Below, one piece after another: positions 6,237 through 14,065 of a stretch of DNA of 35,594 nucleotides. Origin of the DNA: a virus. The DNA is taken from positions 1-35,594 of the IMG/VR virus record IMGVR_UViG_3300024262_000117; one strand, 5' to 3'. Below the pieces are notes generated by a model. The model was given only the letters and a program-made list of their open reading frames with translations, made no database searches and was not told where the DNA came from. Numbering within the stretch: the first letter of the stretch is position 1; every line of letters begins with the position of its first letter. A program made the translations under genes and the position numbers.

Positions 6237-7352
6237 TTGAAGCACGATACACTGAAACAGTTTCTTAAGTTCGCATTGAATCAGCGAATCAATGGCAACC
6301 CCGTTGCACCTATTGTTTGGTCATCAACTGGAGTTGGTAAAACCCATACAATTAAAGAGTTTGCTAATGACATTGGAGCAAATCTAGTTGTTCTACATTT
6401 GTCTTCTCAGGAGCCTGGAGATTTAGTTGGTCTTCCTGCCAGAGATGAATTGAATCAATTAACAAAGTGGTTGCGTCCAGAGTGGTTTCCTGATGAAAAC
6501 TCAGAAGAAACCTTCATTATCTTCCTAGACGAATTCAATCGTTGTCACAAAAGTGTTATGGATGTAATGTTACCCTTCTTACTCGAAGGACAAATCCATA
6601 CACATAAAGTGCCCAAGAATACTCTTATTGTTGCGGCTGCTAATCCTGACGACGGGGAAAACTATAGCGTTACTTCTATTGACGATAAAGCTATGCTATC
6701 TCGCCTCTGTCACATCAAGCTGAATTCGGACTATGATTCGTGGAAAAGCTTCTGTGGCGAAAACGTCCACAAGGCTATGATTACTGTTGCTGGGCGTGCT
6801 GGCAAATTCGGAGAGAGCTGTCCTCTTCCTGAAATTCATCCTGACCCCCGCTCCATGCACGTTGCTGGATCTGCTTTGAAAGACATTACAAAAGAAGAGC
6901 TTGATCTTTGGGGTGTTGAATTCCTAAAAGGAATGATCGGAGAGCTAGGGACTGCCGTATTTGAAGAGATTAGGTCCAATGGCTTTAAGAAGTTCAACGT
7001 ATCTGCTCGTGATATTTTCTCTGACTACTCCTCTGTTAAAGATAAAGTCAAAGAAGCGGCAACTGAAAACGTAGCAGCAATTGCAGAACTGACTGTTGAA
7101 ATGCACGATCTAATCCTAGCTGGAGAACTAAAATCTGAAAATGGTAACTTAGGAAAAGAAGAACTCGCTAATGTTGCAGAGTTTATCATGGACCTACCTG
7201 ATGAAACAGTTACGTCCTTTCTGGTTAGAATTATTAAGTCAATTAGTTCTACTGATCAAAATGGTCGTGACAATGCAATTACTTTCTTGCAAAAGGTTGG
7301 AGATCACTCTACTGCTGTTCTCAATAAGGTTACTGAAATCTCATCAAGATGA
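6237..7352 (+). CDS. MoxR-family AAA+ ATPase
   Basis: The TTG start at 6237 follows AAGGAGAAAGA. The 371-residue product shows Walker A TGVGKT (31-36), the MoxR-type LSSQEPGDLVGLP segment, Walker B IIFLDEFNR with Asp98/Glu99, and a sensor-1 AAANPDDG. The remaining C-terminal half is helical and more divergent. It fits the AAA_5/MoxR group, which remodels partner proteins and is often encoded beside a VWA protein, as here. Its stop overlaps the next start as ATGA, tying it to the 7349 gene. It probably works as a hexamer in the cytoplasm with the 5049 product. Confidence 0.8.
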   Translation: MKHDTLKQFLKFALNQRINGNPVAPIVWSSTGVGKTHTIKEFANDIGANLVVLHLSSQEPGDLVGLPARDELNQLTKWLRPEWFPDENSEETFIIFLDEFNRCHKSVMDVMLPFLLEGQIHTHKVPKNTLIVAAANPDDGENYSVTSIDDKAMLSRLCHIKLNSDYDSWKSFCGENVHKAMITVAGRAGKFGESCPLPEIHPDPRSMHVAGSALKDITKEELDLWGVEFLKGMIGELGTAVFEEIRSNGFKKFNVSARDIFSDYSSVKDKVKEAATENVAAIAELTVEMHDLILAGELKSENGNLGKEELANVAEFIMDLPDETVTSFLVRIIKSISSTDQNGRDNAITFLQKVGDHSTAVLNKVTEISSR

Positions 7353-8104
7353 TAGCAGAGACTTATAGGATTAGAGATCTAGTTGTAACAAAATATAATT
7401 CTGAGATAAATAAGAACGACTCTAGGTGTGTTATTTTTAGAAAAGGGACCAACCTTGTAACTGTTCATAACAATATCTCAAAAAGAGTTTACAGTATTGA
7501 AAGTGACGTAGTAGAATGCTTAGATATTATTTGCGAGATCACTGGAGGAGACACAAGAGAAGATCGTAATAATATGTGTGAATCTATTGTTGAAACTAAT
7601 AACAACCAAACACTTGTTAAGACTTTAAATGGCGAACACATTTCTTTTATTAAACATAGTGATTGTCTTACCTTCTTTAAAAAGGGAAATATCATAGGGT
7701 TATTCGCTGGTGGAAGCCACTTAGTTAAACATGGTAATAAATTTATTTTTCAATATGATAGAGGTAGTAGTAATCGGTGCAAAGCTATCATTGATGAGTC
7801 TGGATATATACAAGAAATGTCAGTAAATGCAAGGTGTAGTGTTGCTGGTCTTGTTATTTGGATAAAAACCATAGATAGCTACAGATTTTTAAATGAGAAC
7901 ATATGCGATGCATTTGGATCACTCTTTCTACCAATAGAAACATCTGCTCATAAATTTATACTTAAAAACATATACAATCTATCATATGTGATAACATTAC
8001 AAGAGTGGCTAAATGAATTCTTATCAAATAAAGAGAGAATGGAAGAACTAGAGTCTCTTGAAGTAAGAGGGTTTATGAAAATTAGAGAGGTTTTCAATGA
8101 CTAA
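7349..8104 (+). CDS. hypothetical protein, 251 aa
   Basis: No family is recognised. The protein has no signal peptide or membrane segment and is predicted from composition to be a mixed alpha/beta cytoplasmic protein. The N-terminal 150 residues are strand-rich (VIFRKGTNLVTVHNNISKRV, DCLTFFKKGNIIGLFAGG), the C-terminal part helical. Its start overlaps the MoxR-type gene and its end overlaps the nucleotidyltransferase gene, so it lies inside the same translationally coupled set and may be a partner or substrate of the MoxR/VWA pair. Confidence 0.7.
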   Translation: MIAETYRIRDLVVTKYNSEINKNDSRCVIFRKGTNLVTVHNNISKRVYSIESDVVECLDIICEITGGDTREDRNNMCESIVETNNNQTLVKTLNGEHISFIKHSDCLTFFKKGNIIGLFAGGSHLVKHGNKFIFQYDRGSSNRCKAIIDESGYIQEMSVNARCSVAGLVIWIKTIDSYRFLNENICDAFGSLFLPIETSAHKFILKNIYNLSYVITLQEWLNEFLSNKERMEELESLEVRGFMKIREVFND

Positions 8105-8882
8105 TAATGTTGACTTCAATTTTCGGTCAACTACTGGACTTAATTTTGTTACAAAATTCATTGAAGAAGAAGTTATTCCATATATGAAGTTGGTAATAGG
8201 AGAAGAGCTATGGCCATACATAGAAGAGTATGGAGTTATTGCCGGAGGTTGTATAAGAGACCACATGCTGTTTACTGTTCAACAGATTAAAGACATTGAT
8301 CTTTTCTTTAAAAGAGACAGCCACAACTTCATTAAATCTATATATAAAGATGATGTTGAGTGGAACAAAAGGAATGTTTTTGATTTCTCTGATATAACTA
8401 AGGCTGAAGAGACATTCCACACTATAACTCTTAGCAGATCTAAAAAAATATTAAAAGCTTCACTTAAGAGTATTCCAATACAGTTAATACTTAATTTCAC
8501 TGATAAAAATGCTGAAGATATAATTAATAGGTTTGATGTAAATATATGTAAAATGGCGTATGATTTAAAATCTAAAAAACTTCTAATCCCCGCTGAAGTA
8601 ATTAGTGACATCTTTTCTAACGATCATATAAATCTATCTGTAAGGTTGATGCCAATTGAGAAAATGGAAGAAGAAGGCGTTAAAATTGCTCAGTTAAAAC
8701 TCTCTAAGCAAGCTGGACACACTTTAAAGAGGCTCATCTCTATAATGTCAAAGGCTAGTGATAGACCTCTTAAGTTAAAAGAATACAATATCGGATTCCT
8801 GATTAAAGAGATGATAAAATCTGGAGATTCTGATACGATAGATTCAATAATTGAAGGAAGTATCTCCTATGAAGATAAATAA
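8097..8882 (+). CDS. nucleotidyltransferase-fold protein (CCA-adding/poly(A) polymerase-like head)
   Basis: The 261-residue protein carries the pol beta-superfamily signature of the tRNA nucleotidyltransferase class: AGGCIRDHML (about 43-52), then KDIDLFF (about 62-68) with the metal-binding DxD. A third element, INRFDVNICKMAYD (near 146-159), matches the FDFtvn...y region of the same fold. The RNA-binding C-terminal domains of CCA enzymes are absent, so a generic nucleotidyl transfer role is safer than CCA addition. Similar proteins occur in large phages with unknown substrate. It overlaps both neighbours by a few bases. Confidence 0.65.
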   Translation: MTNNVDFNFRSTTGLNFVTKFIEEEVIPYMKLVIGEELWPYIEEYGVIAGGCIRDHMLFTVQQIKDIDLFFKRDSHNFIKSIYKDDVEWNKRNVFDFSDITKAEETFHTITLSRSKKILKASLKSIPIQLILNFTDKNAEDIINRFDVNICKMAYDLKSKKLLIPAEVISDIFSNDHINLSVRLMPIEKMEEEGVKIAQLKLSKQAGHTLKRLISIMSKASDRPLKLKEYNIGFLIKEMIKSGDSDTIDSIIEGSISYEDK

Positions 8883-9234
8883 AGTCATTGAAAATTACGA
8901 AATACTAAAGAAACTAGAAGTTCTTAAGCTAGATGGAGACACTGCTACCATCAGAGAGCAAATAAATTTAGAGACAATCAATATTACTAAAAATTCAGAT
9001 CTTTTTAATGCCATATTGAGTCTTCTTAGAGATTTAGAAGATTCTGAAAGATTACCGGAAGAAGATGTCAAATTTGATGCTATACTATTAGTAGAGGTTA
9101 TAACAAGAGAAGGTGAGATTATACACAAAAAGGTGATAAGTGAGCAAAATTTTATAATTAGAGCGTTTAATGCGGACACCAATGAGGAACTAGGATCTTT
9201 AGAACACTTGTCTACAGGCAATATAGATATTTAA
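8869..9234 (+). CDS. hypothetical protein, 121 aa
   Basis: I choose the ATG at 8869, eight bases after GAAGGAAG, rather than the TTG at 8851 which lies inside that site. The product is acidic and Leu/Ile rich with no Cys, no signal and no membrane helix. It reads as a small alpha/beta protein with an acidic central loop (SERLPEEDVKFD). No family was recognised. It overlaps the end of the nucleotidyltransferase-like gene by 14 bases. Confidence 0.6.
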   Translation: MKINKVIENYEILKKLEVLKLDGDTATIREQINLETINITKNSDLFNAILSLLRDLEDSERLPEEDVKFDAILLVEVITREGEIIHKKVISEQNFIIRAFNADTNEELGSLEHLSTGNIDI

Positions 9235-9235
9235 T

Positions 9236-9466
9236 ATGAACAACAATAAAGAAGATAAAAACTATAAGAACAAGAATTGGGAAGAATTCCATAACTATAA
9301 GTCTTATAGAAGATCTAAACTAGACCAAGAAGAAGACATTGATTTTTTCGAGTGTTGTGCTTGTGGTCAATTTCGAGACTCTTGGGACGAATCGAATCAT
9401 TCTAACATTTGTATTGATTGTGTCAGTACTGATGAAGAAAGAAGTGAAGAAGACGTATGCGATTAA
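9236..9466 (+). CDS. small zinc-ribbon protein, 76 aa
   Basis: The first 40 residues are highly charged and Lys/Asn rich. The C-terminal half has CCACGQ and ICIDC, two Cys pairs spaced as in a zinc ribbon, followed by an acidic tail. It is probably a nucleic-acid or protein-binding adaptor. It starts one base after the preceding stop. No specific function can be assigned. Confidence 0.6.
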   Translation: MNNNKEDKNYKNKNWEEFHNYKSYRRSKLDQEEDIDFFECCACGQFRDSWDESNHSNICIDCVSTDEERSEEDVCD

Positions 9467-9492
9467 CAATCCTATTAAAGAAAAGGAGATAT

Positions 9493-10491
9493 ATGTATAA
9501 AGTCTTTGTGTTTATTATGACGGCTGTTTTAATTGGGGGGTGTAGCAATAATCACACTACCAAGGATATATTTACTTGCACTTCTACTGAAAGTGCTCAC
9601 GCTGAGAAAGTTAGGGAAGCTGGGGCGACTATTCTTGAACCCTCTGAGCTTGAACTAACCGGAGGGGCTTTTCTAACTGATGAAATTTTCCACATGGACC
9701 TCGGACAATCAATTCAAGTTGGAAATATAATTCTCTTTGAAGAGGAAGATAACATTGCTGCTAATCATAGCGGATCTGGAGGAATTGGAGAGCTTCGAAC
9801 CCTAGGAGCAGACGAGCAGTTTACTGTTGAGGTGATTGCCGATCTAACTTCTTTAAGTGGACACAGTGATATTATTGACAATGGCCAAATTGAGCTAGAT
9901 ATTCGCCCTGAAGAAGATGGCGGAGCGCGGATTAAATTCCTTCGCAAAACTGGTCGCAATTGGGACACTCTAATTTCTCAGGTACTACCTCTAAGTAATT
10001 TTATTGGACCCCATACTTTTGCTGGCCGTTACTCTAACGCTCGAATGGAGCTTTTTATTGACGGAGAGTTAGTCGCTGATAAATATAGCCCCGATAGAAC
10101 TAAAGAGTATTCTCATGAACTTGAAGTGGGTATGACTGGAGTTATAGGACGAATTGGTCGAATAACTCTAGGCCCTGCTGACATAGATCTAAATGCCACT
10201 CTTGATGCCCTGCTTTTCGGAGACGAGTTTGTGCGAGGAGATGCAAACCAAGATGGTAGTATTGATAAGTTCGACGTTGTTCATATTCAAAACGCCGTCC
10301 TAAGAGGTGCTGCTGCTTGTGGCTGTGTTGAAGCCTATGACGTAGACGACAATGGAGTTCTTGATTCAAGAGACTTTGTAGCAATCAGCAATGTTGTATA
10401 TAGCTCTTCTCCTATGGCTCCACCATTTCCTTCTTCTGACATGGATTTTGATGGAGACGATCTAGATTGTTTCCAACATAAAATGAAATAA
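9493..10491 (+). CDS. lipoprotein with LamG-like and dockerin type I-like domains
   Basis: I choose the ATG at 9493 because it follows AAAAGGAGATAT and gives a clean lipoprotein signal: MYKVFVFIMTAVLIGGC with lipobox IGGC at 14-17. The mature protein has a region of beta strands (about 45-220, with RMELFIDGELVADKYS) resembling LamG/concanavalin-like folds. Near 249-310 are two EF-hand-like repeats, GDANQDGSIDKFDVVHIQNA and YDVDDNGVLDSRDFVAISNV, the hallmark of type I dockerins, followed by a third Ca-binding-like DMDFDGDD. Dockerins bind cohesins and are rare in phages. Surface display and a role in host-surface modification or exclusion are inference. It ends before a terminator. Confidence 0.75.
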   Translation: MYKVFVFIMTAVLIGGCSNNHTTKDIFTCTSTESAHAEKVREAGATILEPSELELTGGAFLTDEIFHMDLGQSIQVGNIILFEEEDNIAANHSGSGGIGELRTLGADEQFTVEVIADLTSLSGHSDIIDNGQIELDIRPEEDGGARIKFLRKTGRNWDTLISQVLPLSNFIGPHTFAGRYSNARMELFIDGELVADKYSPDRTKEYSHELEVGMTGVIGRIGRITLGPADIDLNATLDALLFGDEFVRGDANQDGSIDKFDVVHIQNAVLRGAAACGCVEAYDVDDNGVLDSRDFVAISNVVYSSSPMAPPFPSSDMDFDGDDLDCFQHKMK

Positions 10492-10506
10492 TGTCTTTTA
10501 ATTGCG

Positions 10507-10543
10507 TCTGGGCTTCCTAAATCACGGGGAGGCCCAGAATTTT
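10507..10543 (+). terminator. rho-independent terminator after the dockerin lipoprotein
   Basis: TCTGGGC (10507-10513) pairs with GCCCAGA (10532-10538), with further TTCC/GGGGA pairing inside, and is followed by ATTTT. The promoter at 10556 starts just beyond it. Confidence 0.8.
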
Positions 10544-10555
10544 CCCCCAACCGAC

Positions 10556-10584
10556 TTGACAGATTCGCCAAAGTGTGCTATAAT
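10556..10584 (+). promoter_or_regulatory. sigma70-type promoter with consensus hexamers and extended -10
   Basis: TTGACA (10556-10561), a 17-base spacer and TATAAT (10579-10584) with TG one base upstream of the -10. It shares CTTGACAGAT, AGTGTGCTATA and the downstream AGTATG with the promoter at 4612. It drives the lipoprotein at 10631 and probably the genes beyond. Confidence 0.88.
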
Positions 10585-10630
10585 TGAGTATGGTTGGACT
10601 CGGTGTATTCAAAAGAAAGAGAATGAATTA

Positions 10631-11218
10631 ATGAATATTTTTAATGTGGCTATTTTACTATCTTTGTCTGTTGTGCTTGTTGGTTGTCCAGATGAACCGC
10701 CGTGCAAAACAGAAGAAATTCAAGAATATACTCTGCAATCTGGAGGAACTGGTGCTGGCTGGAATCCACATGGAAGAAGTCCATATGTTTTGAATGGAAC
10801 AAACTGTTGTAATGATTTCGAAGTCTCAGGGTACTGGGCTCCGACTGGAGGATTATCTGCTGGATTCATGACACCGACCCTATATAACGAGAACGGTGTA
10901 GAGGTAGTCAATGATAGAATTTCAGAACAAGGCCCTCTTTCTACAACTATGACAACTAGACATAGTTGGGAAATTGGAAGTGGACCAAATGCGATTGCTA
11001 GTCAGATTCCCTGTGGATATACACTAGATCTTCAGTTCTCAAGCGGATTCGAAGATCACAACGGAGATTGGGTTCTGACACCAGAGTACCTTATTGTTAT
11101 CTCTTGTACTAAGATTCTTTGTACCCAAGAAGAAGATTCTTCCGGCGGACCTAGTACGGCTACTCTTATCGACTTTAAAACTGGCGAAATCTCTAAAATT
11201 GAATTCAGCCCTAAGTAG
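10631..11218 (+). CDS. predicted lipoprotein, 195 aa
   Basis: The start at 10631 lies downstream of the promoter and yields MNIFNVAILLSLSVVLVGC, a lipoprotein signal with lipobox LVGC; longer frames would begin upstream of the transcription start. The mature part is Gly, Ser and Thr rich with several Cys (GTNCCND, IPCGYT, ISCTKILC) and looks like a beta-rich secreted domain. No family recognised. As an early-type, strongly transcribed lipoprotein it could act in superinfection exclusion, in analogy to known phage lipoproteins, but nothing in the sequence proves this. Confidence 0.65.
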   Translation: MNIFNVAILLSLSVVLVGCPDEPPCKTEEIQEYTLQSGGTGAGWNPHGRSPYVLNGTNCCNDFEVSGYWAPTGGLSAGFMTPTLYNENGVEVVNDRISEQGPLSTTMTTRHSWEIGSGPNAIASQIPCGYTLDLQFSSGFEDHNGDWVLTPEYLIVISCTKILCTQEEDSSGGPSTATLIDFKTGEISKIEFSPK

Positions 11219-11227
11219 AGGAAAACA

Positions 11228-12346
11228 ATGTCTTTTTTCAATGAACTTGCAAAAGTACACTACCAGTTGTCTGTTCCTTCTGCTATCTTAATGTCCATTC
11301 GTGGACGCATTGAGAGAAGAAGTGGACAGTACCAAAGCAGAATCGGCTCAGCCTTTCCTAACGGAGATCAGTCTGTTCTTCTATTCGGCCAAGGTGGAAC
11401 TGGAAAAACAACTTGCATGACTAATATTTTTAAAGGACTAAAAATGGAGTCTAAAGCTAATTTCATCGAATCAGGTGGAATGGCTACTTCAATCGGCCTT
11501 ATGGAAATGATGCAAGACAATTCTAAGTCTGTAACGTTCGTTGACGAAATGGATTGGGATAACAAAGACCACTTGTCTTTGTTTAAGCAGGTTGCTAATG
11601 GCAAGATTCATAGACAGAGGGCCGGAGGTGGAGTTGAGTTTGGGTTTGACGGACTCATGATTGCCTCTACTAACTCTATCACTATTCCTACTGGAAGTAA
11701 AGCTGAGCACCTTCTAGCTACTCTTGACCGCTTTATTGTAGTGAAGACAGAGAAGTGTGACATTGATCATGACACTATTCTTGACACTATCATTGGAGGA
11801 GGAACATACGAAGATTCGATAGAGATCGAATGGGATTTAATTAATGACCGTTTGAATTCTAATTGGGATAAACCGATTACCCTGGGTGAATCGGCTCTTA
11901 TTAAAGAATTATGGAGCTTGAAGTCTAGGGAATGCGTTGACTCTAATCGAGAACAGTTTAGAAACATGCACCGCACAAAAGACTGTCTACTCTTTGTTAA
12001 GAGAATGAGTCAGTGTGATGACATTTGTAAAGATAAAGAATTAGCTCAGATTTTTGTAAATCTAGTTAATGATCTTGTAATTGTCAACAAAGGAAACATT
12101 GTTTGGATGGACCGTGTTCAGCAGCAAGTGTTTGAAATGATTAAAAAATCTAGCGTTCCTCTTTCTCCTAAAGATATTTTAAGTATTTGTGATAAAAGAG
12201 GTTGCTCTATTGAAAGGAGAACTCTACAAAGGAAACTTAGAGTATTGGTTGACGAGGGGTTCGTATTTAAATATGCTCACGGCAAATATGGCATTAGATC
12301 TGGCTTCGTTGAAGAACAAGAAAATGAATGTCTGCTTAATATATAA
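11228..12346 (+). CDS. AAA-type ATPase with C-terminal winged helix
   Basis: The 372-residue protein has Walker A GQGGTGKT (54-61), Walker B VTFVDEMD with Asp106/Glu107, and a sensor-like IASTNS near 143-149. The C-terminal 80 residues (PLSPKDILSICDKRG, RRTLQRKLRVLVDEGFVF) read as a winged-helix DNA-binding domain. This combination suggests a DNA-associated motor or initiator, such as an origin-binding or helicase-loading factor, or a transcription regulator. The exact family is not recognised. AGAGGAAAAC precedes the ATG. It follows the lipoprotein by nine bases on the same transcript. Confidence 0.65.
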   Translation: MSFFNELAKVHYQLSVPSAILMSIRGRIERRSGQYQSRIGSAFPNGDQSVLLFGQGGTGKTTCMTNIFKGLKMESKANFIESGGMATSIGLMEMMQDNSKSVTFVDEMDWDNKDHLSLFKQVANGKIHRQRAGGGVEFGFDGLMIASTNSITIPTGSKAEHLLATLDRFIVVKTEKCDIDHDTILDTIIGGGTYEDSIEIEWDLINDRLNSNWDKPITLGESALIKELWSLKSRECVDSNREQFRNMHRTKDCLLFVKRMSQCDDICKDKELAQIFVNLVNDLVIVNKGNIVWMDRVQQQVFEMIKKSSVPLSPKDILSICDKRGCSIERRTLQRKLRVLVDEGFVFKYAHGKYGIRSGFVEEQENECLLNI

Positions 12347-12372
12347 CATATCGGTTTAGAAAATGAGGACTA

Positions 12373-12984
12373 TTGCTAACCAGAAGACTGTACATAAAAG
12401 ACAGTCCAGAGTTAAGTAGTCTAGGAGGATACAAACTATTTAGTAAAGTAGTTGAAAACTCAAAATTAAGAAGAAAAAAACCAGATAACTTCATACCCGT
12501 CAAGTACTTATATATTGTTACGGATGGGCATGACTTGCTGAGCTTCAAACAAGAGTCGGGTGAAGATTCAATCTTTCTTATGACTAGCCCCGAACACAGA
12601 AGTCTGTTTTCTCCTAATGTTGACTTTGTATTATCTAAGACTAAAGATTCTGGTATTGACAAATTAAAAGATTATTTTGAAATAGAGTCCTACGGAAATG
12701 ATGACTGTTTGCAGGTGGTAGACAATAATCAGGCCACCAAACTGTTAGACGGAGTATTAATAACTAAAACTATTTTTGTAGATCACGAATCTTTGGTAAA
12801 TATGATACCTAAAAAAGAAATGGAAGTATCTAGTATAAATCTTTCTGAAGCACTATACTCTCTAGAATATGTAACAGACGAATTTAATTTTGATGATCTA
12901 AGCAAGCATATTCTCTACAATATCTTCTTAGGTAGAATTAGAGTTCCAGAAAGGATTTCAGAAGGGTTTGAAGAAGAAGAATGA
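12373..12984 (+). CDS. hypothetical protein, 203 aa
   Basis: The best in-frame start is the TTG at 12373, with GAGGA only a few bases upstream, so the start is tentative. The protein has no signal, membrane helix or Cys motif. It contains a strand-rich middle (VKYLYIVTDGHDLLSF) and an acidic end. No family was recognised. Its stop overlaps the start of the dCMP deaminase gene as ATGA, so both are translated together. Confidence 0.6.
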   Translation: MLTRRLYIKDSPELSSLGGYKLFSKVVENSKLRRKKPDNFIPVKYLYIVTDGHDLLSFKQESGEDSIFLMTSPEHRSLFSPNVDFVLSKTKDSGIDKLKDYFEIESYGNDDCLQVVDNNQATKLLDGVLITKTIFVDHESLVNMIPKKEMEVSSINLSEALYSLEYVTDEFNFDDLSKHILYNIFLGRIRVPERISEGFEEEE

Positions 12985-13412
12985 CTACATCATATGATGA
13001 AATGTTTATGAAAATGGCCACCGTAGTTTCAGAGAAATCTAAAGACCCAAGAACTAAGGTTGGTGCTGTACTAGTGTCACATGATCAAAGTACCGTCTCA
13101 ATCGGGTTTAATGGTCTGCCAAGAGGCTTAGAAGAGACTGAGGATAGGTGGGGAGACAAGTATTCCTACGTTATACATGCAGAGCTTAATGCTATTATAA
13201 ACTCTAAAACTAACCTAAACGGTTGGACTCTTTATACTACAATGTTTCCCTGTGAGAATTGTCGCAATAATATTCTACAAACTGGAATTATAAGAGTTGT
13301 GTACTTGGAAGATAATTCAAAGTGTTTGTCTGACACTATAAATAAGACAAAATCAATCTTTATAGAACAAGGAGTATTAATTGAACGATTTTCAGACCTT
13401 AGAGGTTATTGA
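12981..13412 (+). CDS. deoxycytidylate deaminase
   Basis: This 143-residue protein matches the dCMP deaminase family. It starts with the YDEMFMKMATVVSEKSKDPR motif, has KVGAVLV, GFNGLPRG, the zinc/catalytic HAELNAI (His66, Glu68) and PCENC. The reaction converts dCMP to dUMP and feeds dTMP synthesis. Length and motif order are typical of phage and bacterial enzymes. It overlaps the preceding gene by four bases and the following sigma-like gene by 32 bases. Confidence 0.88.
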   Translation: MTTSYDEMFMKMATVVSEKSKDPRTKVGAVLVSHDQSTVSIGFNGLPRGLEETEDRWGDKYSYVIHAELNAIINSKTNLNGWTLYTTMFPCENCRNNILQTGIIRVVYLEDNSKCLSDTINKTKSIFIEQGVLIERFSDLRGY

Positions 13413-13968
13413 TAAATTTGAAAGACTAATTAAAAGACATCAAAATAAAGTCAATAAATATGTAACAATAGAAGACTTTAAATCTGAGCTTTTTTTAAGA
13501 ATTAGGAATAAACTAAAAGATGACCATAGACAGCATTATACATATATAAATATTGTTTCTAATCAAATAGCCTCAGAGCAATTTAAAAGAAGCGCATTCC
13601 CATTTGTATCTAGAAGATCTTTGAGTGTAGAAGATATTATAGAAGAAAATCTAAATTTTGTAAAACATCTATCTAGCAATAAATCTGAGTATGAATTTGA
13701 TTTTAACTATATAAACCTAATAGAAGATTTAGAGACTATTTTCTCAGGAACAAATCTTCATATCGTTAAAATGCTAAGCAAAGGTTTTGGAAAAGATGAA
13801 ATAACTAAAACTTTAAACTTAAGACCCGGTGAAATATACCGTATAATATCTAGCAAGATAAGACCAATACTGAAGTCTTTTTTAGCTGGAAATCTGCCGA
13901 CTGAGACACAAGAGACAGAAGAGACTATTGCTAAGGACAAAAGAGCAGTGGAGGAGGTTGGGGAATGA
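13381..13968 (+). CDS. putative sigma-70-like factor
   Basis: The TTG start at 13381 follows AAGGAGTATTAA with good spacing. The N-terminal half resembles sigma region 2 (DFKSELFLRIRNKL, then YTYINIVSNQIASEQFKR). After an acidic linker a helix-turn-helix like region 4 appears near 125-160 (IVKMLSKGFGKDEITKTLNL, RPGEIYRIISSKI). At 195 residues the size fits small ECF or phage sigma factors. It could direct middle or late phage transcription. Similarity is at the level of pattern only, so another DNA-binding role is possible. It borders the accessory island at 13965. Confidence 0.5.
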   Translation: MNDFQTLEVIDKFERLIKRHQNKVNKYVTIEDFKSELFLRIRNKLKDDHRQHYTYINIVSNQIASEQFKRSAFPFVSRRSLSVEDIIEENLNFVKHLSSNKSEYEFDFNYINLIEDLETIFSGTNLHIVKMLSKGFGKDEITKTLNLRPGEIYRIISSKIRPILKSFLAGNLPTETQETEETIAKDKRAVEEVGE

Positions 13969-14051
13969 AGACGGCAGAGCATAGGTTCTGGAAGAAGGTG
14001 GACCTTGAAAGCCGACCACTCGGGAGACAACAACCCAAACTCCAAGGCTAG
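13965..14051 (+). CDS. short ORF, 28 aa, doubtful
   Basis: The ATG overlaps the stop of the sigma-like gene (ATGA) and GGAGGTTGGGG lies upstream. The product begins MKTAEHRFWKKVD, which resembles the RFWxKVD opening of many phage HNH endonucleases, but no HNH core follows. The codons are GC-richer than the phage average. It may be a remnant of a homing endonuclease or a meaningless overlap. Confidence 0.3.
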   Translation: MKTAEHRFWKKVDLESRPLGRQQPKLQG

Positions 14052-14065
14052 GAGGAGGATAAAAG

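Noticed and set aside
13965-14051. Functional HNH endonuclease
   Set aside because: Only an RFWKKVD-like opening of 13 residues is similar; no catalytic core follows before the stop.
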